From the NCBI RefSeq assembly GCF_000764665.1, contig NZ_JRGM01000175.1:1-49446 (forward strand): a DNA stretch of 49,446 nucleotides, in the 5' to 3' direction. Position 1 is the first letter of the stretch; each line of letters opens with the position of its first letter. The translations under genes were made by a program, and so were the position numbers. Below are positions 37,343 to 45,425 of this stretch, in pieces. The stretch is from Aeromonas lacus (GTDB lineage Bacteria; Pseudomonadota; Gammaproteobacteria; Enterobacterales; Aeromonadaceae). Below the pieces are notes generated by a model. It was not told the origin of the DNA. It searched no databases and saw nothing but the letters and a program-made list of their open reading frames with translations.

Positions 37343-37366
37343 GCAGGAGATCCCGCCCTTGGCATG
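37343..37366 (-). terminator. ansB terminator
   Basis: GGGCGGGATCTCCTGCCC-type stem with AA/TT flanks (AAGGGC / GCCCTT), read leftward into TTTTC. It lies about 18 nt beyond the ansB stop. Confidence 0.75.
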
Positions 37367-37383
37367 ATTGCAGAAGTCCTTTG

Positions 37384-38442
37384 TCAGAACTGCTGGAAGT
37401 AGCGCTGGATCTGCTTGGGATCCTTGGTCTGGGTCAGGGAGAGCATCAACAGCACCCGCGCTTTCTGCGGGTTGAGGGTCTCGGCGGCGACGAAGCCGTA
37501 CTTGGCATCATCGATCTCGGCATCCAGAGTGGTGGAGCCGGTCGGTACGCGGGCGGAGCGCACTACCCGGATGCCTTCCTTGCTCGCCTTGGCCAGGGTG
37601 TCGAACAGGGTGTGGTAGAGGTTGCCGTTACCCACCCCGGCGCTGACGATGCCGTCGAACTTGGCATCCACCATCGCCTTGGCCGGCAGATCGGTGGCGT
37701 TGGCGTAGCTGTAGACGATGCCGACTTGCGGCAGCTTGTCGAGCTTGCTCACGTCAAACGGAGTCTTGCTGGTATGCAGACGGGCCGGGCTGCGTTGGTA
37801 GTCGATCTTGCCGTTGTGGATGTAGCCGAGCGGGCCGAAGTTGGGGGAGGCAAAGGTCTGCACGCCGGTGGTGTTGGTCTTGGTGACGTCGCGGGCATCG
37901 AGCACTGTGTCGTTCATCGCCACCATGACGCCACGTCCCTTGGAGGCGGGGTCAGAGGCGGTCACCACGGCGTTGTAGAGATTCATCGGGCCGTCGGCGC
38001 TCATGGCGGTGGAGGGGCGCATGGCGCCGACCAGCACCACCGGCTTGTCGCTCTTGACGGTCAGATTGAGGAAGTAGGCGGTCTCTTCCATGGTGTCGGT
38101 GCCGTGGGTGATGACGATGCCATCCACATCATCTTTGGCCAGCAGCTCGTTGACCCGCTTGGCCAGCTTGAGCCACACCTCGTCGTTCATGTCCTGGGAG
38201 CCGATCTTCACTACCTGCTCACCCTGCACGTCGGCCACGTTCTTCATCTCGGGCACGGCAGCGATCAGGGTTTCGATGGCCACCTTGCCAGCCTCGTAGT
38301 TGGACTGGGTAGCGGACTGGCCAGCCCCGGCGATGGTGCCGCCGGTCGCCAGAATGTGCACGTTGGGCAGCGCCATGGCCATGGGGGAGAGGGTCAGGCC
38401 GACGACGGCGGCGAGCAGGGTCTTGCGGATCGGTAGGGTCAT
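37384..38442 (-). CDS. ansB: Type II (periplasmic) L-asparaginase
   Basis: 352 residues. Hydrolyses asparagine to aspartate in the periplasm. The signal peptide MTLPIRKTLLAAVVGLTLSPMAMA is followed by LPNVHILATGGTIAGAG with the catalytic Thr of motif TGGTIAG; the second motif ITHGTDTMEETAYFL carries the Thr-Asp-Lys group. The start at 38442 follows AAGGA. The upstream gap has CRP-like and FNR-like sequences, in line with the anaerobic, CRP-dependent control of E. coli ansB. Confidence 0.95.
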   Translation of the reverse strand: MTLPIRKTLLAAVVGLTLSPMAMALPNVHILATGGTIAGAGQSATQSNYEAGKVAIETLIAAVPEMKNVADVQGEQVVKIGSQDMNDEVWLKLAKRVNELLAKDDVDGIVITHGTDTMEETAYFLNLTVKSDKPVVLVGAMRPSTAMSADGPMNLYNAVVTASDPASKGRGVMVAMNDTVLDARDVTKTNTTGVQTFASPNFGPLGYIHNGKIDYQRSPARLHTSKTPFDVSKLDKLPQVGIVYSYANATDLPAKAMVDAKFDGIVSAGVGNGNLYHTLFDTLAKASKEGIRVVRSARVPTGSTTLDAEIDDAKYGFVAAETLNPQKARVLLMLSLTQTKDPKQIQRYFQQF

Positions 38443-38484
38443 GCTGCAAATCCTTATGGTTGGAATAATCGCAGCCAGTTTGCC

Positions 38485-38518
38485 CAGATAACCATCAATA
38501 TCTGTGATAAAACTCACC
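38485..38518 (-). promoter_or_regulatory. FNR-like and CRP-like sites upstream of ansB
   Basis: On the leftward strand, TTGAT-GGTT-ATCTG (38485-38498) matches the FNR consensus TTGATN4ATCAA in 8 of 10 positions, and 38503-38518 holds TGTGA-TAAAAC-TCACC in the rightward orientation, one off the CRP consensus. No convincing -10 sits at the standard distance from either, so this is a candidate only. Confidence 0.45.
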
Positions 38519-38572
38519 AAAAGACAGGTGAGTACAGATTTTTAACCTGTTTTATACCTCTATGGAGATAAT

Positions 38573-38767
38573 TTAACTCGCAGAGAAACCCTTGGCTTCG
38601 ATCAGGGCGATCAGCTCGGCCTTGCTCAGCTCGCTCTCGATGACGGCCTTGTTGCTGGCAAAGTCGACGGTTGCGGTGGTGACCGCAGGCTGGGCCAGCA
38701 GGGCTTTTTGCAGGCTGGCGGCGCAGCCACCACAGGACATGCCGGAGATGGTGAGTTCGATGGTCAT
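38573..38767 (-). CDS. Heavy-metal-associated domain protein (CopZ-like chaperone)
   Basis: 64 residues, a single HMA domain: MTIELTISGMSCGGCAASL with metal-binding Cys12 and Cys15 in MxCxxC, then VTTATVDFASNKAVIES and a C-terminal helix. Such proteins carry copper(I) to an exporting ATPase. No copper ATPase or CueR regulator is adjacent. The start at 38767 follows GAGGAGAG. Confidence 0.9.
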   Translation of the reverse strand: MTIELTISGMSCGGCAASLQKALLAQPAVTTATVDFASNKAVIESELSKAELIALIEAKGFSAS

Positions 38768-38829
38768 TAATGCTCTCCTCGGTTGATATGGCACAAGGGT
38801 AAAGCTGCCGCCTCCGGCAAGGTCAAGCC

Positions 38830-38930
38830 GTCAGTACATAAGACCCAGATAGTTCATCAGGGTTGCTCCCAGCCGGTGTGTGGGTGACATGCGAGCCAAG
38901 GTTCGTGGTGGCGATGCGGTTTGCAGTTTC
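38830..38930 (-). pseudogene. Decayed copy of the auxin-carrier gene 3' end
   Basis: About 100 bp that repeats, with many changes, the last part of the next gene, 111 bp further right. On the leftward strand it still ends GATLMNYLGLMY and a stop, exactly as in the intact gene, and shows TTNLGSHVT upstream in another frame (intact TTTLGSLVT), so a frameshift separates the halves. It has no start and cannot be a gene by itself. Confidence 0.75.
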
Positions 38931-38941
38931 CTCTGGCAGGG

Positions 38942-39892
38942 TCAGTACATCAAACCGAGGTAATTCATCAGAGTTGCCCCGAGGCTGGTAGTGACCAGCG
39001 AGCCAAGGGTGGTAGTGGCGATGATGTTCGCTGCCAGCACGCTGTCGCCCCCCATGGCGCGGGTCATCACATAGCTGGCGGCGGCGGTTGGAGTGGCGCT
39101 GATGAGAAACAGAATGCCAAGCTCCAGATGGCTGAAGCCGAGCAGGGCTGCCCCCAGAGTGAACACCGCTGGAATGAGGCAGAGCCGCATCATGCTGGCC
39201 CAGCCGGTCAGCGCCGCCCCGCCGCGCAGGGCGCCGAGACTGAGGGAGGCGCCGGTGCAGAGCAGCGCCAGCGGCAGGGTCATGTTGGCGAAGTAGCTGC
39301 CGGTGGTGAGCAGCAACTGCGGCATCTTGATGCCGAGCAGGCTGAACGGCAAGGCCGCCACGATGGCGATGATGAGCGGATTTTTGATGATGCCGAGCAG
39401 GATGGGGCGAATGCCGGTTGCGCCGCCGAGGCTGCGGGTGAGGGTGATGACCGCGAGGATGTTGTAGAGCACGGTGACCGCGCCGACGTAGAGCGCTGCC
39501 GCCCCCAGCCCCTCGTGGCCATAGGCGTTCTGCACGTAGGCGAGCCCGATGATGGCGCTGTTGCCGCGAAAACTCCCCTGCACGAAGATGCCGCGCAGCT
39601 GCTGCTCGCCGATAAAGCGGCCCGCCAGCAGTTCCAGTACCAGATAGCTGGCGACGGTGGCCAGCAGGCCGTAACCGATAAACCAGGGACTCGGCATGGT
39701 GGCGAAGTTGGTGCCCAGAATACTGAGAAAGAGCAGGGCGGGCAGGGTGACCTGAAACACCAGCCGGGAGGCGGATTCAGTGAAGGGCTCCGGCAGCAGC
39801 CCCAGCCGCTTGAGCCAGATGCCGAGCAGCAGGATCACGCAGATGGGGCCTGTGATGGAGAGGGAGAAGAGCAGACTGGCCAGCAGATCCAT
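38942..39892 (-). CDS. Auxin-efflux-carrier (AEC) family transporter
   Basis: 316 residues with about ten predicted membrane helices in two halves, beginning MDLLASLLFSLSITGPICVILLLG. Typical AEC features are the NSAIIGLAYVQNAYG segment (about 131-145) and AALPFSLLGIKMPQLL. Bacterial members export or import dicarboxylates such as malate; the substrate here is unknown. The start at 39892 follows AGAGGAC. It is divergent from treR and is followed directly by a decayed copy of its own end. Confidence 0.88.
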   Translation of the reverse strand: MDLLASLLFSLSITGPICVILLLGIWLKRLGLLPEPFTESASRLVFQVTLPALLFLSILGTNFATMPSPWFIGYGLLATVASYLVLELLAGRFIGEQQLRGIFVQGSFRGNSAIIGLAYVQNAYGHEGLGAAALYVGAVTVLYNILAVITLTRSLGGATGIRPILLGIIKNPLIIAIVAALPFSLLGIKMPQLLLTTGSYFANMTLPLALLCTGASLSLGALRGGAALTGWASMMRLCLIPAVFTLGAALLGFSHLELGILFLISATPTAAASYVMTRAMGGDSVLAANIIATTTLGSLVTTSLGATLMNYLGLMY

Positions 39893-40029
39893 GGTGGGCG
39901 TCCTCTTGGTGCACCGCCCGAAGCGGGGCAAAAAGGGCATTCTAACGCCATGGGCTTGTATTCACAGGGGTTAATCACAACAATGTGGGCAATTTCCACC
40001 GCCTGCGCCAAGCCCCAGTGAGTCAATCC

Positions 40030-40977
40030 ATGGACAAGAAACTGACCATCCTCGATATCGCCCGCCTCTCGGGGGTCGGCAAGTCGACGGTTTCCCGGGT
40101 GCTCAATCAGGATCCCAAGGTGAAGCAGGAGACCCGCGAGCGGGTGGAGCAGATCATCGCCGAGCACTGCTTCGTGCCGAGCAAGTCGGCGCGGGCCATG
40201 CGCAGCCAGAGCCAGCAGGTGGTGGGGATCATCGTCTCGCGGCTCGACTCCAGCTCGGAAAATCAGGCGGTACGCGGCATGCTGGAGACCCTCTACCAGC
40301 GCGGCTACGACGCCGTGCTGATGGAGAGCAAATTCTCTCCCGCCAAGGTGCTGGAGCATCTGGCGGTGCTGGAGCGGCGCGGAGTGGATGGCATCATCCT
40401 GTTCGCCTTCAACGATCTCGACTATGCCGCCATGGCGCCGCTCAGGGATAAGCTGGTGTTGGTTGCCCGCGAATACCCCGGTTTCTCCTCGGTCTGTTTT
40501 GACGATGCCGGGGCGGTGCGCACCATGCTGGGCCAGCTCGCTGCCCGCGGTATCCGCGATATCGCCTATCTGGGGGTGGATACCGCCGACCTCACCACCG
40601 GCCAGCGCCGGCTCGACGCCTACCTCGGCTACTGCGCTGAGCAGGGGCTGGCAGCGCGCAGCGCCCTCGGCGATCTCAGCCTGCAGAGCGGCTACCGGTT
40701 GGCTGCCGACCTGCTCACCCCGACGACCGGCGCGCTGGTCTGCGCCAGCGATACCCTCGCCATCGGCGCGGCAAAATACCTGCAAGAACAGGGGCGCAGC
40801 GAGGTGCTGGTGACCGGCCTTGGCAACAACCCCATGCTCACCTTCCTCTTCCCCAACGCTCTCACTCTGGATCTGGGTTACAAGGGGGCAGGGGAGCAGG
40901 CGGCGCGCCAGCTGCTCGGCCAGATCGAGCAGGAGCAGCCTCCGCTGGCAACCATAGCCCCCTGCCGCACCCTGTGA
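40030..40977 (+). CDS. treR: Trehalose operon repressor TreR
   Basis: 315 residues, a LacI/GalR-family repressor. The N-terminal HTH reads TILDIARLSGVGKSTVSRVLNQDPKVK (about 6-32) with the hinge helix following near 50-60, then a periplasmic-binding-type effector domain (trehalose-6-phosphate expected). TreR-like operators lie directly downstream, before treB. The ATG at 40030 has no strong ribosome site. It carries its own promoter in the gap shared with the AEC gene. Confidence 0.92.
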   Translation: MDKKLTILDIARLSGVGKSTVSRVLNQDPKVKQETRERVEQIIAEHCFVPSKSARAMRSQSQQVVGIIVSRLDSSSENQAVRGMLETLYQRGYDAVLMESKFSPAKVLEHLAVLERRGVDGIILFAFNDLDYAAMAPLRDKLVLVAREYPGFSSVCFDDAGAVRTMLGQLAARGIRDIAYLGVDTADLTTGQRRLDAYLGYCAEQGLAARSALGDLSLQSGYRLAADLLTPTTGALVCASDTLAIGAAKYLQEQGRSEVLVTGLGNNPMLTFLFPNALTLDLGYKGAGEQAARQLLGQIEQEQPPLATIAPCRTL

Positions 40978-41014
40978 GCCCCATCACTTCAGGCTGAACA
41001 AAAAACGCGCTTTT

Positions 41015-41030
41015 TGTGACGCTGGCCACG
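41015..41030 (+). promoter_or_regulatory. CRP-like site of the tre operon
   Basis: TGTGA-CGCTGG-CCACG. Its centre (41022.5) is about 62 bp before the start predicted from TTGATC / TGCTAA (41050-41055, 41073-41078), a standard class I activating position. Confidence 0.6.
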
Positions 41031-41033
41031 AAT

Positions 41034-41093
41034 TGGGAACGTTCCCATTTTGATCTGGCAAGATTGTCGGCATGCTAAATGGGAACGATACCA
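41034..41093 (+). promoter_or_regulatory. Two TreR-like operators around the treB promoter
   Basis: A perfect palindrome TGGGAAC-GTTCCCA (41034-41047) and a second, imperfect one TGGGAACGATACCA (41080-41093), with centres 46 bp apart. They flank TTGATC-17 bp-TGCTAA. The distance suggests repression by DNA looping or by blocking the promoter at both ends. Confidence 0.78.
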
Positions 41094-41169
41094 AAAACGC
41101 TCGAGCCCAAAGGGTGGCTCGCAAGGGCGATGCAGACCACTATTCAATGGCGTCACAGAGGGAAGACCC

Positions 41170-42600
41170 ATGTCCAAGATCAACGCACAGCAGCTTGCCA
41201 CCCTGATCGACAAGATCGGCGGCAAGGAGAACATCGCCACCGTCAGCCACTGCCTGACCCGGTTGCGCTTCGTCCTGAACGATCCGGCCAAGGCCGACAG
41301 CAAGGCCATCGAAACCATCCCGGCGGTGAAGGGAAGCTTCACCCAGGGCGGTCAATTCCAGGTGGTGATCGGCAACGAGGTCGAGCAGTGGTACAAGGCG
41401 CTGACTGAAGAGCTCGGCGTCAGCGGTGGCAGCAAGGAGGCCGCCAAGCAGGCGGCGCGCCAGAACATGAACCCGCTGGAGCGGGGCATCTCCCATCTGG
41501 CGGAGATCTTCGTGCCGCTGTTGCCCGCCATCATCACCGGCGGTCTGATCCTGGGCTTTCGCAACGTCATCGGCGACATCAAGATGTTCGACGATGGCAC
41601 TCACACCCTCACCGAGATCAGCCAGTTCTGGGCTCAGGTGCACGCCTTCCTCTGGCTGCTGGGCGAGGCGATCTTCCACTTCCTGCCGGTGGGTGTCTGC
41701 TGGTCTGCAGTGAAGAAGATGGGTGGCTCCGAGATCCTCGGTATCGTGCTGGGTATCACGCTGGTGTCGCCGCAGTTGATGAACGCCTATGGCATCGGTC
41801 AGCAGACTCCCGAGGTGTGGGACTTCGGTCTGTTCGTGATCCAGAAGGTGGGTTATCAGGCGCAGGTCATTCCAGCGCTGCTGGCGGGGGTATTCCTGGC
41901 CTGGGTGGAGACCAACCTCAAGCGCATCATTCCGGCCTATCTCTATCTGGTGATTGTGCCGTTCGTTTCTCTGCTGCTGGCGGTGATCGTGGCTCACGCC
42001 TTTATCGGTCCGTTCGGTCGCTGGCTCGGTGACGGTGTCGGCTTTGCTGCCAAGGCCGCCATGACCGGTTCCTTCGCCCCAATCGGTGCCGCCCTGTTCG
42101 GCTTCCTCTACGCACCGCTGGTCATCACCGGCATCCACCACACCACCAACGCGGTGGATCTGCAGCTGATGCAGAGCATGGGTGGCACCCCGATTTGGCC
42201 GCTGATCGCCCTCTCCAACATCGCTCAGGCTTCTGCTGTCGTCGGCATCATCCTGATTAGCCGCAAGGAGAACGAACGGGAGATCTCGGTGCCTGCCGCC
42301 ATCTCCGCCTATCTCGGGGTGACCGAGCCGGCGATGTACGGTATCAACCTCAAATACAAGTTCCCCATGCTGTGCGCCATGGTGGGATCGAGCCTTGCTG
42401 CCCTCATCTGCGGTTTCGCCGGGGTGATGGCCAACGGCATCGGGGTAGGCGGCCTGCCGGGCATCCTTTCCATCCAGCCGCAATACTGGGGCGTTTACTC
42501 CCTCGCCATGCTGGTCGCCATCGTGGTGCCGGTGGTGCTGACCCTGCTGGTCTACAAGCGCCAGCAGGCGGCGGGCAAGCTGGCCGAAGCCAGCGCCTGA
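41170..42600 (+). CDS. treB: Trehalose PTS permease EIIBC
   Basis: 476 residues. Imports and phosphorylates trehalose to trehalose-6-phosphate. The EIIB domain (about 1-90) has the phosphorylated cysteine in TVSHCLTRLRF (Cys28). The EIIC domain follows with GVTEPAMYGINLK (about 415-427) and HTTNAVDLQLM. There is no EIIA domain, so it depends on the glucose EIIA (Crr), as in E. coli. The start is the ATG at 41170 with GAGGGA upstream. Confidence 0.96.
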   Translation: MSKINAQQLATLIDKIGGKENIATVSHCLTRLRFVLNDPAKADSKAIETIPAVKGSFTQGGQFQVVIGNEVEQWYKALTEELGVSGGSKEAAKQAARQNMNPLERGISHLAEIFVPLLPAIITGGLILGFRNVIGDIKMFDDGTHTLTEISQFWAQVHAFLWLLGEAIFHFLPVGVCWSAVKKMGGSEILGIVLGITLVSPQLMNAYGIGQQTPEVWDFGLFVIQKVGYQAQVIPALLAGVFLAWVETNLKRIIPAYLYLVIVPFVSLLLAVIVAHAFIGPFGRWLGDGVGFAAKAAMTGSFAPIGAALFGFLYAPLVITGIHHTTNAVDLQLMQSMGGTPIWPLIALSNIAQASAVVGIILISRKENEREISVPAAISAYLGVTEPAMYGINLKYKFPMLCAMVGSSLAALICGFAGVMANGIGVGGLPGILSIQPQYWGVYSLAMLVAIVVPVVLTLLVYKRQQAAGKLAEASA

Positions 42601-42667
42601 ATCTGATTGTCAGGGCGACCCAACGGGTCGCCCTCTCCCATTTCAATTTATGACAAGAGAAAGAGCC

Positions 42668-44329
42668 ATGAGCCAAACACCCTGGTGGCAGAGTGCCGTG
42701 ATTTACCAGATCTACCCCAAGAGCTTTCAGGATTCCGGCGCCCGTGGCACCGGTGATCTCAAGGGGATCATGGCCCGCCTCGACTATCTCAAAACCCTGG
42801 GTGTCGATGCCCTCTGGCTGACCCCGGTTTACGTCTCCCCGCAGGTGGACAACGGCTACGACATCGCCGACTACTACGCCATCGATCCCGCCTACGGCAC
42901 CATGGCCGACTTCGAGGCGCTGCTGGCCGCCGCTCACGCGCGGGACATCCGCATCGTGATGGATATCGTGGTCAACCACACCTCCACCGAGCACGCCTGG
43001 TTCAAGTCGGCGCTGGGGGATAAAAACAGCCCCTACCGCGACTACTATATCTGGCGCGATCCGGTGGATGGCGGCGTGCCCAACAACTGGCAATCCAAAT
43101 TTGGCGGCAGCGCCTGGGAGCTGGATCCCGCCACCGGTCAGTACTACCTGCACCTGTTTGCCCGCGAGCAGGCAGACCTCAACTGGGAAAATCCGGCGGT
43201 GCGCGCCGAGGTCAAAAACATCATTCACTTCTGGGCCAAAAAGGGGGTGGACGGGTTCCGGCTCGACGTCATCAACCTTATCTCCAAAGATCAGACGTTC
43301 CCGAACGACGAGATTGGCGATGGTCGCCGCTTCTACACCGACGGGCCGCGCATCCACGAATTTTTGCAGGACGTGAGTCGCGACGTCTTTGCGCCGGTTG
43401 GCGCCATGACGGTGGGGGAGATGTCTTCTACTTCGCTGGAGCACTGCCAGCGCTACGGCGCGCTGGATGGCTCCGAGCTCTCCATGGTGTTCAACTTCCA
43501 CCATCTGAAGGTGGATTACCCCAACGGCGACAAGTGGACCAAGGCGCCGTTCGATTTCCTCGAACTCAAGCGCATCTTCAACCACTGGCAGAGTGGCATG
43601 CATGGCAAGGGGTGGTCGGCGCTGTTCTGGTGCAACCACGATCAGCCGCGTATCGTCTCCCGCTTCGGTGACGAGGGCGAACATAGGGTCGTGGCCGCCA
43701 AGATGCTGGCCAGCACCTTGCACGGTTTGCAGGGTACCCCCTACATCTATCAGGGGGAGGAGATTGGCATGACCAATCCGGGTTATGGCAGCATCCATGA
43801 CTATCAGGATGTGGAGAGCCGCAATATCTTCGCCATCAAGCAGGCGGAAGGGATGAGCGAGGCCGAGATCCTCGCGATTCTCGGCGCCAAGTCCCGCGAC
43901 AACTCGCGCACCCCGATGCAGTGGAGTGCTGCCCCCAACGCCGGTTTCACCAGCGGAACGCCATGGCTCAAGCCTGCCGCCAACTACCCCGAGATCAACG
44001 CCGAGGCGGCGCTGGCCGACCAGAACTCTGTGTTCTGGCACTATCGTGATCTCATTGCGCTGCGCAAGGCGCACCCCATCTTCACTCAGGGGGATTATCA
44101 GGAGCTGCTGACGGAGCACCCGCAGATCTGGGCCTATGCCCGTCGCGCCAACGGTCAGACCCTGCTGGTAGTGAGCAACTTCTACGGCGAGCCGGCCACC
44201 TTCGCCCTGCCGGACGAGCTGGCCACCGGCAAGGGTCGCCTGCTGCTCGGCAACTACCCGGATAGCCCGGCCCAACCGCAATCGGGTATGCTGCGCCCTT
44301 ATGAATCCCTGATCTGGCTGATGGAGTAG
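42668..44329 (+). CDS. treC: Trehalose-6-phosphate hydrolase
   Basis: 553 residues, glycoside hydrolase family 13. Splits trehalose-6-phosphate to glucose and glucose-6-phosphate. It begins WWQSAVIYQIYPKSFQD as family members do; the four GH13 regions are DIVVNH (99-104), GFRLDVINL with nucleophile Asp200, EMSS with acid/base Glu251, and NHDQPR. ATG 42668 is preferred to the in-frame ATG at 42650 on alignment to E. coli TreC. It lies 67 bp after treB. Confidence 0.96.
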   Translation: MSQTPWWQSAVIYQIYPKSFQDSGARGTGDLKGIMARLDYLKTLGVDALWLTPVYVSPQVDNGYDIADYYAIDPAYGTMADFEALLAAAHARDIRIVMDIVVNHTSTEHAWFKSALGDKNSPYRDYYIWRDPVDGGVPNNWQSKFGGSAWELDPATGQYYLHLFAREQADLNWENPAVRAEVKNIIHFWAKKGVDGFRLDVINLISKDQTFPNDEIGDGRRFYTDGPRIHEFLQDVSRDVFAPVGAMTVGEMSSTSLEHCQRYGALDGSELSMVFNFHHLKVDYPNGDKWTKAPFDFLELKRIFNHWQSGMHGKGWSALFWCNHDQPRIVSRFGDEGEHRVVAAKMLASTLHGLQGTPYIYQGEEIGMTNPGYGSIHDYQDVESRNIFAIKQAEGMSEAEILAILGAKSRDNSRTPMQWSAAPNAGFTSGTPWLKPAANYPEINAEAALADQNSVFWHYRDLIALRKAHPIFTQGDYQELLTEHPQIWAYARRANGQTLLVVSNFYGEPATFALPDELATGKGRLLLGNYPDSPAQPQSGMLRPYESLIWLME

Positions 44330-44332
44330 GCG

Positions 44333-44926
44333 ATGACGAAGGTGGTGCGCGGTGCTGAGTGGCAGAAGATGGTGGCGGGGGAGCCTTATGATGCGGGCGA
44401 TCCCGAGCTGAAAGCGGCGCGCGAGCGCTGCCGCAGGCTCTACCACACCTTCAACACCAGCTGGCAGGAGAAACCGGCGCGGGATGCTTTGCTGCACGAG
44501 CTGCTCGGTAGCCGCGGCCAGGAGTGTGCCATCAATCCGCCGTTCTTCTGCGACTATGGCGCCAACATCTTCGTCGGCGAGAACTTCTACGCCAACGTGG
44601 GCTGCACCATCCTCGACGTCTGTGAGGTGCACATCGGCGACAACGTGCTGCTGGCGCCCGGGGTGCAGATCTACACCGCCGCTCACCCGGTGGCGGTGGC
44701 GCCGCGCATCAGGGGTGTCGAGTTCGGCAAGCCGGTGCGGATCGGCCACAACGTCTGGATTGGCGGGAGCACAGTCATCTGTCCCGGCGTCACTATCGGT
44801 GACAACAGCGTCATCGGCGCCGGTTCGGTAGTGACCAAAGATGTGCCCGCCAACGTGGTGGCGGTCGGCAACCCCTGTCGGGTGTTGCGCCCGATGACGG
44901 CGGAGGAGCTTGCGGGCCTCGAATAG
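44333..44926 (+). CDS. Sugar O-acetyltransferase, maltose-acetyltransferase type
   Basis: 197 residues. The N-terminal Maa-type domain (EWQKMVAGEPYDAGDPELKAARERCRRLYHTFNTS) precedes a left-handed beta helix of hexapeptide repeats (GDNVLLAPGVQIYTAAHP with the catalytic His, then IGHNVWIGGSTVICPGVTIGDNSVIGAGSVV). It starts 3 nt after treC, so it is surely co-transcribed. Known relatives acetylate maltose, glucose or galactosides, perhaps to export surplus sugar; here the trehalose or its glucose product is a likely acceptor. That substrate is inference. Confidence 0.9.
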   Translation: MTKVVRGAEWQKMVAGEPYDAGDPELKAARERCRRLYHTFNTSWQEKPARDALLHELLGSRGQECAINPPFFCDYGANIFVGENFYANVGCTILDVCEVHIGDNVLLAPGVQIYTAAHPVAVAPRIRGVEFGKPVRIGHNVWIGGSTVICPGVTIGDNSVIGAGSVVTKDVPANVVAVGNPCRVLRPMTAEELAGLE

Positions 44927-44995
44927 GCATTTTCGGGTAGCTTGGCAGCACTTTTTATCATTTATTTTTTAAATGGTATTGCCGTAATCATTTGT

Positions 44996-45013
44996 TTATC
45001 GAATGGTCGATAA
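44996..45013. repeat. Inverted repeat in the A+T-rich gap after the tre operon
   Basis: TTATCGA-ATGG-TCGATAA, 7-bp perfect arms. The gap 44927-45172 also has an A+T hairpin CATTTA / TAAATG near 44959-44975 that might terminate the tre transcript. No gene is seen here. Confidence 0.5.
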
Positions 45014-45142
45014 CCTCTCAAAGTGCCCTGCTGGCGCGGTTTTGGGGCGATTTACCCCTTGTGCAGCGTTCGCCCGATCGACATGCAACTGTGCCCCGGT
45101 TCGGATTATTGTCCATTGATTGCTCATGTCTGGCTGAGGGCG

Positions 45143-45150
45143 GCCGATAC
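45143..45150 (+). promoter_or_regulatory. Possible FliA (sigma-28) -10 element
   Basis: GCCGATAC, seven of eight to the flagellar -10 consensus GCCGATAA, 22 nt before a motility-like gene. The matching TAAA -35 element is not found at the required distance, so support is partial. Confidence 0.35.
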
Positions 45151-45172
45151 TCTTTGATGCAGGAGGTAACCT

Positions 45173-45361
45173 ATGGACATATCCAGCTCTGCAAATGCGT
45201 CGTTCGGTTCTGCGTTGATGGCGGCCAGTCTGGCCAAAAAACAGCAGACCCAAGAGGGCGAATCCGCACTGAAATTGCTGCAAACCGCAGCGCAATCCGC
45301 TCCGGCTGCGCCGACATCGGCCAGCGCTTCCCTCGGAAGCAATATCGATATCCGCGTCTGA
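45173..45361 (+). CDS. Small YjfB-like putative motility protein
   Basis: 62 residues, starting MDISS and ending NIDIRV, both typical of the short YjfB family of putative motility proteins. The middle is Ala/Ser/Gln-rich and probably helical then disordered. The ribosome site AGGAGGTAA is excellent. No other motility gene lies in the window. It is flanked by the tre operon and a terminator shared with rluA. Confidence 0.7.
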   Translation: MDISSSANASFGSALMAASLAKKQQTQEGESALKLLQTAAQSAPAAPTSASASLGSNIDIRV

Positions 45362-45366
45362 GCGAT

Positions 45367-45404
45367 AAAAAAGCCCCCATCTCTCGATGGGGGCTTTCTT
45401 TTTA
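45367..45404. terminator. Terminator shared by the YjfB-like gene and rluA
   Basis: Stem AAGCCCCCAT / ATGGGGGCTT with a CTCTCG loop, then CTTTTTATT rightward and an A-run leftward. Confidence 0.92.
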
Positions 45405-45425
45405 TTTGGCTGTTACCTGTCAGGC

